A stretch of 42,089 nt of DNA from Rhodocyclaceae bacterium (GCA_020445745.1 JAGRGB010000118.1:1-42089), one strand, 5' to 3'; counted from the first letter of the stretch, positions 1 to 8,530 are shown. The notes: generated by a model from the sequence alone, not told the origin. Made by a program: numbers and translations.

Positions 1-729
1 ATCCAGGCCTACGAGCGTCGCAACGTGCTGATCGGCCTGGCCTGCGGCCTGCGCGGCAAGGCGCAGATCGGCAAGGGCATGTGGGCCATGCCCGACCTGA
101 TGGCGGCCATGCTGGAGCAGAAGATCGGCCATCCGAAGTCCGGCGCCAACACCGCCTGGGTGCCGTCGCCGACAGCGGCGACCCTGCATGCACTGCACTA
201 CCACCAGGTCAATGTGGCCGCCGTGCAGCAGGAAATCGAGAAGCTCGACCTGGACGGCGAAGCCGAGAAGCTGATGGCAGACCTGTTGACCATTCCGGTG
301 GTGGCCAGAGCCGACTGGAGCACGGAGGAGCGCCAGAAGGAGCTCGACAACAACTGCCAGGGCATCCTCGGCTACGTCGTGCGTTGGGTGGAACAGGGGG
401 TGGGTTGCTCGAAGGTGCCCGACATCAATGACATCGGCCTGATGGAGGATCGCGCCACGCTGCGAATCTCGAGTCAGCACATCGCCAACTGGCTGCGCCA
501 CGGCGTCGTCACCCAGGAGCAGGTGGAGTCCACCCTGCGCCGCATGGCCGAGGTGGTCGACGGCCAGAATGCAGGCGACCCCCTGTATCGCAAGATGTCC
601 GGCAATTTCGACACCAGCACGGCCTTCGCCGCAGCCCGCGCGCTGATCTTCGACGGCTGCGCTCAGCCCAGCGGCTACACCGAGCCGCTGCTGCACGGCT
701 ATCGGCGGAAGTTCAAGTCCCAGGCCTGA
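1..729 (+). CDS. glcB: Malate synthase G, C-terminal part (5' end outside window)
   Basis: Malate synthase condenses glyoxylate with acetyl-CoA to malate in the cytoplasm (glyoxylate cycle and glycolate use). The frame is open from base 1 and ends with TGA at 727-729, so only the last 242 or so residues of a protein of about 720 are present. The sequence is close to the E. coli class G enzyme: the GMWAMPDLM segment, [20 protein letters not shown], then GCSKVPD and [19 protein letters not shown]. By family alignment the Asp of MEDR (codon 448-450) is the catalytic base (E. coli D631) and the Cys of GCSKVPD (406-408) corresponds to C617. The GTG at 25 lies inside the gene and is not a start. 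A terminator follows immediately, so the gene is not co-transcribed with the cytochrome operon. Confidence 0.97.
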   Translation: MQAYERRNVLIGLACGLRGKAQIGKGMWAMPDLMAAMLEQKIGHPKSGANTAWVPSPTAATLHALHYHQVNVAAVQQEIEKLDLDGEAEKLMADLLTIPVVARADWSTEERQKELDNNCQGILGYVVRWVEQGVGCSKVPDINDIGLMEDRATLRISSQHIANWLRHGVVTQEQVESTLRRMAEVVDGQNAGDPLYRKMSGNFDTSTAFAAARALIFDGCAQPSGYTEPLLHGYRRKFKSQA

Positions 730-751
730 GCACCGCTTCGCAGACCATCAT

Positions 752-784
752 CGAGCGGCCCCGTGACGGGGCCGTTCTCTTTCT
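752..784 (+). terminator. Rho-independent terminator of glcB
   Basis: An 8-bp perfect GC stem (CGGCCCCG at 756-763, CGGGGCCG at 767-774) has a TGA loop and is followed by a pyrimidine tract (TTCTCTTTCT). It begins 23 bases after the glcB stop. A second hairpin (CTGGCGGC 783-790 / GCCGCCAG 800-807) follows directly and may reinforce it. Confidence 0.85.
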
Positions 785-1353
785 GGCGGCCGTGCCGGCG
801 CCGCCAGCGTTGCGCCCGCGCCACACCCGTCGGCGGCACCGATAGCTTGCATTCGACGATCGGCGACCGCCTGACCGACGCAGCTGCCTCGCGGCCGCGC
901 CGGGGCGATTGGGTAGCCGATCGTCATGCCTGGCGGCGAAATCACGTGGCGACCGTTTGCAGCGATGCAACGCGCATTGGCGGATCGGCGATGGATCGCC
1001 CGCTCGGAGTGGTCCGGTCTTCGCGCTGCGGATCGGGCTCCGAGGCGGGACCCTAAGGTTGACGGCATCGGCGACACCGGCTCGTCGGATCCGCTCGCGG
1101 AGCGCGCGCGTGGCCATCATGCTGCATCACAACAAACGCCAATGCCTTTGGGCAAGCGCGTTTCGCGCCACCGCAGACATCTCTTGACAAAGATCAAGCC
1201 GACGCAAATATGACGCCTGGCAAGGGTCTGCGCGAGTATCTTTTTATCTCAGGAATCGTATGCCCTTGCCGTTATTGATCGGCGACATCGCCCCTTCGGT
1301 GCGTCAGCGACCCGTGCGCGGCACCGATGCCCACCCAAACGAACGGAGGCAGG
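785..1353. other. Long non-coding leader upstream of the electron-transfer operon
   Basis: About 570 bases carry no credible gene. The short open frames overlap on both strands, lack ribosome-binding sites and resemble no family I recognise. The stretch holds the second hairpin behind glcB (783-807) and, near its right end, the FNR-like box at 1184-1197 followed by an AT-richer patch (about 1205-1250) where the promoter of the cytochrome operon most likely lies. The function of 810-1180 is unknown. Confidence 0.6.
1184..1197 (+). promoter_or_regulatory. FNR/Anr-type operator upstream of the cytochrome operon
   Basis: TTGACAAAGATCAA matches the FNR/Anr/Dnr consensus TTGAT-N4-ATCAA at 9 of 10 defined bases. 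Its centre (1190.5) is 163 bases before the first start codon (1354). Weak -10-like hexamers lie at 1235-1247 (around GAGTATCTTT), which would place the box roughly 50-60 bases upstream of transcription, compatible with class I activation. The start site cannot be fixed from sequence. The left half also reads TTGACA, so a sigma-70 -35 element is an alternative. Oxygen control suits anaerobic respiration to extracellular acceptors. Confidence 0.65.
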
Positions 1354-1698
1354 ATGGACATCAGCAAACCCGTAGCCGCGCTGGCGGCAGCAATCGTCGC
1401 ACTGGCGTTCGCGCCGAGCATGGCATTTGCCGAGGCCGATGCGGAAGCGGCCAAGGATCTGGCCAAGGAAAGCAAGTGCACGACCTGCCACTCCGTGAAC
1501 AAGAAGAAGGATGGCCCCCCCTACAAGGAAACCGCCGAAAAGTACCGCGGCAAGGCCGACGCCGTCGACACGCTCTACAAGCATCTGACTTCCAATCCGA
1601 CGGTCAAGGTCAAGGGCAAGGAAGAGCAGCACAAGTCGCCCAAGACCGACGACGAGGCTGAAATCCGCAACCTGATCGCGTGGATTCTCGAGCAATGA
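1354..1698 (+). CDS. Periplasmic monoheme cytochrome c (MtoD-like position)
   Basis: Predicted small soluble electron carrier of 114 residues, first gene of the Mtr-type operon. The ATG at 1354 is preferred over the in-frame ATG at 1327 because GGAGG lies at 1345-1349 and a normal Sec signal then begins at the N-terminus, with cleavage after about residue 26 (PSMAFA). One CXXCH motif (CTTCH, residues 42-46) binds heme covalently. The size and helix-rich C-terminus resemble class I cytochromes c. The mature chain has no methionine, so the usual sixth ligand is missing. His77 and His93 are the only other histidines of the mature chain. In iron-oxidising Sideroxydans a monoheme cytochrome (MtoD) accompanies the mto genes, and a shuttle role between the inner-membrane tetraheme protein and MtrA is inferred here. 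Confidence 0.85.
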   Translation: MDISKPVAALAAAIVALAFAPSMAFAEADAEAAKDLAKESKCTTCHSVNKKKDGPPYKETAEKYRGKADAVDTLYKHLTSNPTVKVKGKEEQHKSPKTDDEAEIRNLIAWILEQ

Positions 1699-1744
1699 GA
1701 TTCGGTTCGCGGCGCGCCAGCGTAGCGGACAAGGGGAGAACGCC

Positions 1745-2395
1745 ATGGAATCGCTGATCAGCCGCCTGCGGCGGCGCTGGAAGCTGGCGCTCGGCCTGAC
1801 GGTGCTGGGCCTGGTGGCTGGCCTGATCCTGGTGATTGCCGGCGCCGCCGGCCTGGCGTGGACCAGCACCGAGGAGTTCTGCATCGGCTGCCACGAGATG
1901 CGCGACAACGTCTATGCGGAATACAAGGGCACGATCCACGACACCAACCGCAGCGGCGTGCGGGCGATCTGCACCGACTGCCACGTGCCGCGCGAGGTGG
2001 GACCGCTGATCCTGCGCAAGATGCGGGCGACCTTCGAGGTCATCGGCCACCTGCGCGGCATCATCGATACCCGCGAGAAGTTCGAGGACCACCGGCAGAT
2101 GCTGGCCGAGCGGGTGTGGAAGCGCATGCTCGAGACCGACTCGCACGAATGCCGCAACTGCCACAAGGAAGAAAAGATGAAGGCCAAGTTGCAGACCGAG
2201 GAGGCCATCTCGCGCCACGAAAGGATGCGCGAGGAGGGCACCACCTGCATCGAGTGCCACTATGCGATCGCCCACGAAGAACCTGAAGGCGACGGCCCGG
2301 TCGAGCTGCGCGAGCGGTTGAAGATCCCCCTGCTCCCTGCCCGCCCGGCGGCGTTGCAGGACACGGATGGCAAGACCACGGCGATGAAGCACTAG
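1745..2395 (+). CDS. NapC/NirT-family tetraheme cytochrome, CymA-like quinol dehydrogenase
   Basis: 216 residues. One N-terminal membrane anchor (about residues 14-38) is followed by a periplasmic domain with four CXXCH motifs at 46-50 (CIGCHEM), 76-80, 136-140 and 168-172. The spacing and the Met two residues after the first heme His are typical of NapC/NrfH/CymA. Such proteins oxidise quinol in the inner membrane and pass electrons to periplasmic partners. Placement between a soluble monoheme cytochrome and MtrC/MtrA/MtrB homologues argues for a CymA role in extracellular respiration rather than nitrate reduction, and no nap or nrf gene is present here. The start has a good ribosome-binding site (AAGGGGAG ending 7 bases upstream). 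The C-terminus carries about 35 extra, charged residues beyond the last heme. Confidence 0.92.
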   Translation: MESLISRLRRRWKLALGLTVLGLVAGLILVIAGAAGLAWTSTEEFCIGCHEMRDNVYAEYKGTIHDTNRSGVRAICTDCHVPREVGPLILRKMRATFEVIGHLRGIIDTREKFEDHRQMLAERVWKRMLETDSHECRNCHKEEKMKAKLQTEEAISRHERMREEGTTCIECHYAIAHEEPEGDGPVELRERLKIPLLPARPAALQDTDGKTTAMKH

Positions 2396-2410
2396 CAATA
2401 GTCATTGCGG

Positions 2411-2440
2411 CCGGCGCCACGGACCCGTCCGTGGCGCCGG
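2411..2440 (+). other. Strong intercistronic hairpin before the mtrC-like gene
   Basis: A perfect 13-bp stem (CCGGCGCCACGGA 2411-2423 with TCCGTGGCGCCGG 2428-2440) closes a CCCG loop, 15 bases after the stop of the tetraheme gene. No U-tract follows, so it is less likely a simple terminator than an mRNA stabiliser, processing site or partial attenuator separating inner-membrane from outer-membrane genes. Confidence 0.7.
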
Positions 2441-2495
2441 GACCGCTGCATCGAGGCCGTGGACAACCCACGGCTGGAAATTGAGGAGCGGCGAG

Positions 2496-5042
2496 ATGAG
2501 ATCACGATTGGCCGGACTGGGCTTGGTGTCGTTGGTGGCGCTGGTGCTGGGCGCCTGTGGTGGAGGTGGAGGCGGCTCGAGCGGCCCGGTTCAGGGCTCG
2601 TCGGTCGCCGACCAGTTGGCCGCGGCAGCAGCTGTGCAGTCGAATGACACCGCGGTGAATTCTTCAACCGCGTTTACGGCGCTGCAGGATGCGGGAGTGC
2701 CGGCGGTGGTCATCAACAGCCCGCCAAAGATCAATTTCACCGTGTTCTCCGACGGCGAGGTCAAGACCGACCTGACGGCCGCCAACCTGCGATTCGCGAT
2801 CGCCAAGCTGGTGCCGGGCACCGGTGGCGAGCCGGACGACTGGGTCAACTACATCTATCGCACCGAGACCGCCTCGGCGGGAGTCGGGCCCGGCGGCAAT
2901 CCGGCGATGGCGAGCGCTCTGCAGGCAAACACCGAATCGGCAGCGGCCGATCGGCTGGAATTCCACCAGGAGGGGTATTACACATATACCTTTGCCGCAG
3001 ACATCACCGATCCCGCCCAGACTCAGGGCGTCGTGTTCGAGCCGGGGCGTACCCACCGCGTCGCGATCCAGCTTTCCTACAGCAATGCCGCAGGTGAAAC
3101 GGTATTGGTCAATCCCTATTTCGATTTCACGATCGATGGCAACGGCAATTCGGTGGCGGTCACCGACCCGAATCTGACCCGCAAGATGGCCGACGTGTCG
3201 TCCTGTAACAGCTGCCACGAGAAGCTGGCGCTGCACGGCGGGGGTCGCGTCGACGTGCAGTTCTGCGTGATGTGCCACAACCCCGGCACGACCGACGCCA
3301 ACAGCGGCAACGTGCTGACGCTGGCGACGATGGTGCACAAGATCCACGCCGGTCGCCTGCTGCACACCAAGCTCGAGGAAGGCGAGGGCGGCGAGGAGTT
3401 CATCATCTGGGGCTTCCGCGACAGCGAGCACAACTTCTCCGAAGTCGGCTTCCCGCAGGACCTGCGCAATTGCACCAAGTGCCACTCCGGCGACAACCCG
3501 GCGACGCCGCAGGGTGACAACTGGAAGACCGCGGTCAGCAAGCGCGCGTGTCTGACCTGCCACGCGAACAAGGCCGGCTCCGACTGGGAAGCCAGCCACA
3601 TGGTGTTCGCCGGCACCCTGGTCGGAGCCGGAGCGGCTGCCACCGATCTCACCAACCAGCAGTGCAAGGACTGCCATCGGGTGGGCTCGGCCCTCGCGCC
3701 GGAGCGCGTGCACTTCAACCAGAACGAGGAGCATGCGGCCCGCTACAAGATGAACATCGAGGACATCCAGGTACTGCAGGTGCCCACCGCCGCGCTCGAG
3801 GGGCAGGTGCAGGTGAAGTACTTCCTGTCCGACCCGACCAATGGCGACGCGGCCTATCAGCTCGAGTCCGATTCGCAGCGCTTCGGCAGCCTGCGAATCC
3901 ACGTCGCCTACCAGAACCTGGTCGGCCAGCCGACCGCGGTGACTGAATTCACGGCCTACAACAACGGCGGCAGCAATGCCCGTGTGAATGCCATCGACGG
4001 CACCAACGACGGTTCCAACCACTACACCGCGGTGATCAAGCTGCCGGCCAACACCGACACCGGAGTGGCCGCCGGGACTGCCCGGGTGGTGACGATCGGC
4101 CAGGTGGTGGAGCATCTGCTCGAGGTCAAGTCGGCCACCGATCCGCGGCCCGAGGTGGTGCCGACCGAGACGGTGAACGTAGTGGTGCAGAACACCTTCC
4201 AGGACTTTGCGCTGACCGGCACGCTGAACCCGCGCCGGACCGTCGTGGCCACCGAGAAGTGCAACCAGTGCCACGGCGCACTAGGCACCACGTCCGGCTC
4301 GAACACGCTGGCCAACGCCTTCCACAGCGGTGCCCGCAACATCGTCGAGGCCTGCGTGATGTGCCATGACGTGAACCGTTCGTCCAGCACCGTGATGACC
4401 AACGGCCTGGCGATGCAGGAGTCCTACCAGCTCAAGCGCATGATCCACGGCATCCACGGCAGCTCGCGGCGCACCCATCCGTTCACCCACGGCAACCCGG
4501 TGCAGGGCGCCTTCGGCAAGGACGGCTCGCTGCCGCTCGGTGGCATCTTCCTCAACGACTACGCGGTGCGTGGCTTTGCTCCGACCCTGTTCAACGCCGG
4601 TGCGGCGGTGGCGGCCGGGTCGAGCTTCGCGACCGTCGAGGAGATGATCAACGAGGCGGCGACGGCGGCCGGCTACACCGGCTCGCCGGTGGAGATCGAG
4701 AACTACGCGGCCGAGGTCGCCTGGCCGGGTGTCGGCATCAACTGCAACGTCTGCCACGTCGACAACTCGTACAAGAACGATCTCGGCCCCCTTGGTGCGG
4801 TGGTGTCGGAGCGTCCGACGGGTTCCGATCCGCGCGGTTACCAGGTGATCTCGCCGAAGGCCGCAAGCTGCACCGCGTGCCACGACAACAGCACCGTGAT
4901 CGCGCACGTGACGAGCTTCGGCGGCGCGACCTTCGGCGACAAGACGCAGCAGGAATACCTGCAGTCGCCGCGGGAGACCTGCGCCGACTGCCATTCCAGC
5001 GGCGGATTCAAGGGTGTGGACATCGTCCACGGCCAGGAATAG
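2496..5042 (+). CDS. mtrC: MtrC/OmcA-family decaheme outer-membrane lipoprotein
   Basis: Surface terminal reductase (or oxidase) of the electron conduit, 848 residues. The ATG at 2496 is chosen because GAGGAG lies 7 bases upstream and the product then starts with a lipoprotein signal ending in the lipobox LGAC (Cys21), followed by a Gly-rich linker. Ten CXXCH motifs occur at about 237, 257, 326, 352, 390 and 589, 620, 750, 792, 829. They form two pentaheme groups, each preceded by a cysteine-free beta-rich segment, the I-IV domain plan of MtrC/OmcA. About 125 residues separate hemes 7 and 8, longer than the neighbouring gaps. The gene lies between the CymA-like and MtrA-like genes and is bracketed by hairpins. 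It could serve metal reduction or oxidation; sequence alone does not decide. Confidence 0.93.
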   Translation: MRSRLAGLGLVSLVALVLGACGGGGGGSSGPVQGSSVADQLAAAAAVQSNDTAVNSSTAFTALQDAGVPAVVINSPPKINFTVFSDGEVKTDLTAANLRFAIAKLVPGTGGEPDDWVNYIYRTETASAGVGPGGNPAMASALQANTESAAADRLEFHQEGYYTYTFAADITDPAQTQGVVFEPGRTHRVAIQLSYSNAAGETVLVNPYFDFTIDGNGNSVAVTDPNLTRKMADVSSCNSCHEKLALHGGGRVDVQFCVMCHNPGTTDANSGNVLTLATMVHKIHAGRLLHTKLEEGEGGEEFIIWGFRDSEHNFSEVGFPQDLRNCTKCHSGDNPATPQGDNWKTAVSKRACLTCHANKAGSDWEASHMVFAGTLVGAGAAATDLTNQQCKDCHRVGSALAPERVHFNQNEEHAARYKMNIEDIQVLQVPTAALEGQVQVKYFLSDPTNGDAAYQLESDSQRFGSLRIHVAYQNLVGQPTAVTEFTAYNNGGSNARVNAIDGTNDGSNHYTAVIKLPANTDTGVAAGTARVVTIGQVVEHLLEVKSATDPRPEVVPTETVNVVVQNTFQDFALTGTLNPRRTVVATEKCNQCHGALGTTSGSNTLANAFHSGARNIVEACVMCHDVNRSSSTVMTNGLAMQESYQLKRMIHGIHGSSRRTHPFTHGNPVQGAFGKDGSLPLGGIFLNDYAVRGFAPTLFNAGAAVAAGSSFATVEEMINEAATAAGYTGSPVEIENYAAEVAWPGVGINCNVCHVDNSYKNDLGPLGAVVSERPTGSDPRGYQVISPKAASCTACHDNSTVIAHVTSFGGATFGDKTQQEYLQSPRETCADCHSSGGFKGVDIVHGQE

Positions 5043-5053
5043 CGAGCCGGACC

Positions 5054-5085
5054 GGCGGCACAGGGGCGCCAGCCCCCGTGCCGCC
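5054..5085 (+). other. Intercistronic hairpin between mtrC- and mtrA-like genes
   Basis: A 14-bp stem with one A/C mismatch (5054-5067 pairs with 5072-5085) closes a 4-base loop, 11 bases after the mtrC-like stop and 88 bases before the next start. No U-tract follows. Together with the hairpin at 2411-2440 it isolates the mtrC-like message on both sides. Confidence 0.65.
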
Positions 5086-5173
5086 CGACCGCGGCAGCGG
5101 CGGGACCCATCGAAGGCCCTGGGCGGGCAATCCACGCGGCCCCGGGTAGCGCAATCCCAACGAAGAGGTTTCG

Positions 5174-6142
5174 ATGCGAATCAGCAATGCCCTGGCGGTG
5201 GCCGCCCTGTGCTTCTTCGGCCTGTGCGGCACCGGCATCGCCAAGACCGATGCGGAGATCTCGGAACGCTGCGTCGAGTGCCACGACGAGGAAGACCTCA
5301 CCGACATGAGCCGACGGGCCCATGCGGTACGCACCGATGCGCGCGCGCCCAACTGCGTCGATTGCCACGGGCCCAGTTCGAGCCACGTCGAGACGCCCGA
5401 AGACGCGGACGAACGGCCCAAGCCGGACCATGTCTTCCGGGAAGGGGGCGGCCTCGACCCGGACCAGCGCAGTGCCGTCTGCCTGCGTTGTCACGATCGC
5501 GATGCCCAGCGCACCTTCTGGGCAGGCAGCGCCCATCCGTCGGCCGACGTGGCGTGCACCACCTGCCACACGGTCCACGCCAACCACGACCGCGTCCTGG
5601 TCAAGGCCGAGCAGACCGATGTCTGCTATTCCTGCCACAAGGAGCAGCGGGTCGAGATGAGCCGACCTTCGCACCACCCGGTGCCGGAGGGCAGCATGCT
5701 GTGCGGCGACTGCCACAACGTCCATGGTTCGACCGGGCCGGCGCTGGTCACCCGCGACAACACCAACGACACCTGCTACACCTGCCACGCCGAGAAGCGC
5801 GGCCCCTTCGTGCACGAGCACGAACCGGTGGTCGAGGATTGCGCGAGCTGCCACAACCCGCACGGCAGCACGATCGGTGCGCTGCTCGTCAGCCGCCCGC
5901 CGATGCTGTGCCAGCAGTGCCATACGCCCCACGTGGCCGGCGAGGTCGGCGCGCTGGGCGGCCAGGACGGCGTATTCACACCGGCCGGACCGGACCAAGG
6001 GCCGCAGATCACCGCTGCCACCGGTGGCAAGAACGTCGTCACGCTGTGGCAGGGTCGCAGCTGCGTGAACTGCCACACCCAGGTGCACGGATCGAACAAT
6101 CCGGCGGCAACCAACCCGACCCCGCAGTTCTTCCTGCGCTGA
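5174..6142 (+). CDS. mtrA: MtrA/DmsE-family periplasmic decaheme cytochrome c
   Basis: 322 residues with a Sec signal (about 1-23, cleavage after GTGIA) and ten CXXCH motifs at 33, 61, 103, 128, 151, 177, 201, 223, 246 and 297. Length and heme number match MtrA of Shewanella and related MtoA, the nanowire-like protein that threads the outer-membrane barrel and hands electrons to the outer decaheme cytochrome. The His-rich linkers and near-regular heme spacing are typical. It is followed 16 bases later by the barrel gene, its obligate partner. GAAGAGG sits a few bases before the ATG. In the related Pio system the decaheme protein has an N-terminal extension, which is absent here, so MtrA/MtoA is the better comparison. 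Confidence 0.94.
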   Translation: MRISNALAVAALCFFGLCGTGIAKTDAEISERCVECHDEEDLTDMSRRAHAVRTDARAPNCVDCHGPSSSHVETPEDADERPKPDHVFREGGGLDPDQRSAVCLRCHDRDAQRTFWAGSAHPSADVACTTCHTVHANHDRVLVKAEQTDVCYSCHKEQRVEMSRPSHHPVPEGSMLCGDCHNVHGSTGPALVTRDNTNDTCYTCHAEKRGPFVHEHEPVVEDCASCHNPHGSTIGALLVSRPPMLCQQCHTPHVAGEVGALGGQDGVFTPAGPDQGPQITAATGGKNVVTLWQGRSCVNCHTQVHGSNNPAATNPTPQFFLR

Positions 6143-6158
6143 CAACCGGAGCAAAGCG

Positions 6159-8345
6159 ATGAAAAAGTGCGTTGGACCGGTGACCGTGGCCCGCAGCGTC
6201 CTCGGCACGGCACTCGCGGCCTTGCTGCTGCCCGCGGCCGCCGAAGACGTCGTGCTCGAACAATCGGTCAGCGTCGGCGCGGCCGCTGCCAGCGGAGACC
6301 AGGGCGATCGCGCCCAGTTCGGTCAGTACAACGGCCACAGCGACCGCAACAGCGCGGCCCTGCTCGACTTCGACTACTACCGCCGCGACGATGAGCACGG
6401 CCTGCTGACGCATCTCCAGGGGCTGAACCTGCTCGGCGAGACACGCGCACTGGACCTGCTGTGGAAGAAGCAGGGCGACTGGCAGTTCAGCGCCGGCTAC
6501 CGGGAACTGGTGCGCGTCGATCCCTACCGCCTCAACACCGGCATGCAGGGTGCCGGGTCGACGAATCCGCAGGTCGTGCATCTGGCCGGTGGCCCGGGCA
6601 GCGGTTCCGAGATCGATCTCGAAACGGAACGCAAGCGGCTGGAACTGGGCGTCTCGAAGTGGTTCGCCAATTCCTTGCAGTTCGATTTCACCGTCAAGAG
6701 CGAGAACAAGGACGGCGAGCAGTTGTTCGGCCGCGGCATGAACTGCCCTTCGCCGATCGCGCCCGGCTGCGCCCCCACGACCGGCATCAGCCCCGGCTGG
6801 GCGGTGCTGGCGCTGCCGCGGCCAGTGGACGCCAACCACACCCAGGTCGAGGCGCGGCTGACGTATGCCCGCGACAAGTTGCGCATCAACGGCGGCTACT
6901 ACGGCTCGTTCTTCAATGCCGCCACCGGCGCGCTGGAACCGGACGTGCCGGCCAGCCTGAACAACGCGGTGGGCCAACCGGGCCCGCTCAACACCGGCCT
7001 TCAGCCGCTGTTGAACCAGCCGATCGCCCTGTGGCCCGACAACGAAGCGCATCAGGTGCATGTCGCGGGCCTCTACTCGCTGACACCGACCACCCAGGCC
7101 CGCTTCAAGCTGGGCCATGCGCTCGCCAGGCAGGACGAGCGTTTCGCCTCAGCCGGCCTCGGCGGTGCCCCGGGCGGAGTCACCGACCTGGCCGGCGAAG
7201 TCAGGACGACGACCGTCGTGGCCGGCGTCACGTCGCGTCCGCAACGCAATCTGTCCTTGCTGGCCGAAGCAAAGCTCGAGGACAAGGACGACGATACGCC
7301 GATCGAGACCTACAACGTCGAGGGCGACGCCAGCTACACCAACCGCAACTACTCCCGCACCCGGCTGCGCAGCAAGCTGCAGGCGGCCTATCGCTTCTCG
7401 TCCGAATACCGCGGCCTGCTGGCCGTCGAGCGCGACGCCATCGACCGCGGCAATTTCACGGCGACCAGCGCGGTATCGGGTGTCAACGCACTGCGCTCGC
7501 AGACCCACGAGATGATCTACCGAGCCGAACTGCAGCGGCGCATGAGCGCACAGCTGAGCGGCGCGCTGAAGTACGAGGCGCGTAGACGCGACGGCTCGAA
7601 CTGGCAGCGGCCCAACAGCGGCGTCGGCGTCACCGACGTGGACGACGCCGAGACCGGCCTGCCGTCGACGGCCGTGTTCGCGCCGACGCTGGCGGATCGC
7701 AGGCGCGACCAGATGAAGGTATCGGCGAACTGGCAGGCGACCGAAGACCTGGCGCTGCAGTTCGCCGCCCACTACGGACTGGACCGCTACGACACCCCGA
7801 CCGACCTCGGCCTGCGCGACTCCCGCACCCGCTTCGTCAGTGTCGACTGGAGCTACGCTTTGTCGCGCCGCACCAACCTGACCGGCTATGCGAGCTATGG
7901 CAGCCAGGCTCTGGTACAGGCGCGTCCGGAGGCCTACATCATGGCTTTCGACAACACCACGACGACTTTCGGGCTGGGCTTCACCGCAAGCCCGACACGC
8001 AGGCTCGACATCGGCGGCAGCCTGGCCATGATCGAGGACCGCAGTTCCTACGACCAGACGCTGGATGCGGCAGCCAGTGCCAACGCGGCGACCCTGCTGG
8101 CGGCGACCGGCGGGCTGCCCGACATCGTGTTCCGGCGCATCGAACTCAAGCTCACGGGGAGCTACGATGTCTCGAAGGCTTCGAAGCTGAGCGCCGAGCT
8201 GATCCACCTGCGAACCGAGTACGACGACTGGGCCTACACCTTCGACGGCACGCCGTTCCTGTATTCGGACAACACCACGGTCATTCAGCAGGCCGGACAG
8301 AGCGTCAGCTTTCTGGTGCTGAGGTACGCCTACCGCTGGCACTGA
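6159..8345 (+). CDS. mtrB: MtrB/PioB-family outer-membrane beta-barrel porin
   Basis: 728 residues: signal peptide to about residue 28 (LLLPAAA), then a chain dominated by alternating hydrophobic/polar strands and Gly/Asp/Asn turns. It ends in the aromatic C-terminal strand FLVLRYAYRWH expected of outer-membrane proteins. MtrB forms the sheath that holds MtrA and docks the surface cytochrome. Tight coupling to the mtrA-like gene (16 bases, GGAG before the ATG) supports this assignment. Unlike Shewanella MtrB there is no N-terminal CXXC; the only mature cysteines are Cys196 and Cys204, in a Pro-rich loop. The operon appears to end here, with a hairpin 33 bases after the stop. Confidence 0.92.
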   Translation: MKKCVGPVTVARSVLGTALAALLLPAAAEDVVLEQSVSVGAAAASGDQGDRAQFGQYNGHSDRNSAALLDFDYYRRDDEHGLLTHLQGLNLLGETRALDLLWKKQGDWQFSAGYRELVRVDPYRLNTGMQGAGSTNPQVVHLAGGPGSGSEIDLETERKRLELGVSKWFANSLQFDFTVKSENKDGEQLFGRGMNCPSPIAPGCAPTTGISPGWAVLALPRPVDANHTQVEARLTYARDKLRINGGYYGSFFNAATGALEPDVPASLNNAVGQPGPLNTGLQPLLNQPIALWPDNEAHQVHVAGLYSLTPTTQARFKLGHALARQDERFASAGLGGAPGGVTDLAGEVRTTTVVAGVTSRPQRNLSLLAEAKLEDKDDDTPIETYNVEGDASYTNRNYSRTRLRSKLQAAYRFSSEYRGLLAVERDAIDRGNFTATSAVSGVNALRSQTHEMIYRAELQRRMSAQLSGALKYEARRRDGSNWQRPNSGVGVTDVDDAETGLPSTAVFAPTLADRRRDQMKVSANWQATEDLALQFAAHYGLDRYDTPTDLGLRDSRTRFVSVDWSYALSRRTNLTGYASYGSQALVQARPEAYIMAFDNTTTTFGLGFTASPTRRLDIGGSLAMIEDRSSYDQTLDAAASANAATLLAATGGLPDIVFRRIELKLTGSYDVSKASKLSAELIHLRTEYDDWAYTFDGTPFLYSDNTTVIQQAGQSVSFLVLRYAYRWH

Positions 8346-8377
8346 AGTCGGGAAACGCCAACGAGCGGACGGCGCGA

Positions 8378-8397
8378 TCCGGTGTCGTCACACCGGA
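8378..8397. terminator. Possible bidirectional terminator between convergent genes
   Basis: A perfect 8-bp stem TCCGGTGT/ACACCGGA with a CGTC loop lies between the mtrB-like gene and the convergent lectin-like gene. Neither side has a U-run, so termination is inferred from position more than from structure. The rest of 8346-8530 shows nothing else. Confidence 0.45.
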
Positions 8398-8530
8398 CCG
8401 CCGTCTGGTCGCCCCGCCAGCCGATGGACGGGGCAGCGCCCGAGATTCCTCGTCGCACTGCGACGCGACGTGCGAGTCACTGCCGGTTCCCCATCGCCAT
8501 CGCATCGGCGCAGCGGTGCATGCGCTTCGG

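Noticed and set aside
1184-1215. TTGACA with a 17-base spacer to AATATG as a sigma-70 promoter
   Set aside because: The -10 is poor and the same bases complete an FNR palindrome; recorded as an alternative under that entry, not as a separate promoter.
2664-4274. Long open frame of 536 codons on the minus strand opposite the mtrC-like gene
   Set aside because: It is a GC-rich shadow of the decaheme gene: its His/Val/Gly-rich product matches no family, and the plus strand has ten heme motifs, a lipobox and a ribosome-binding site.
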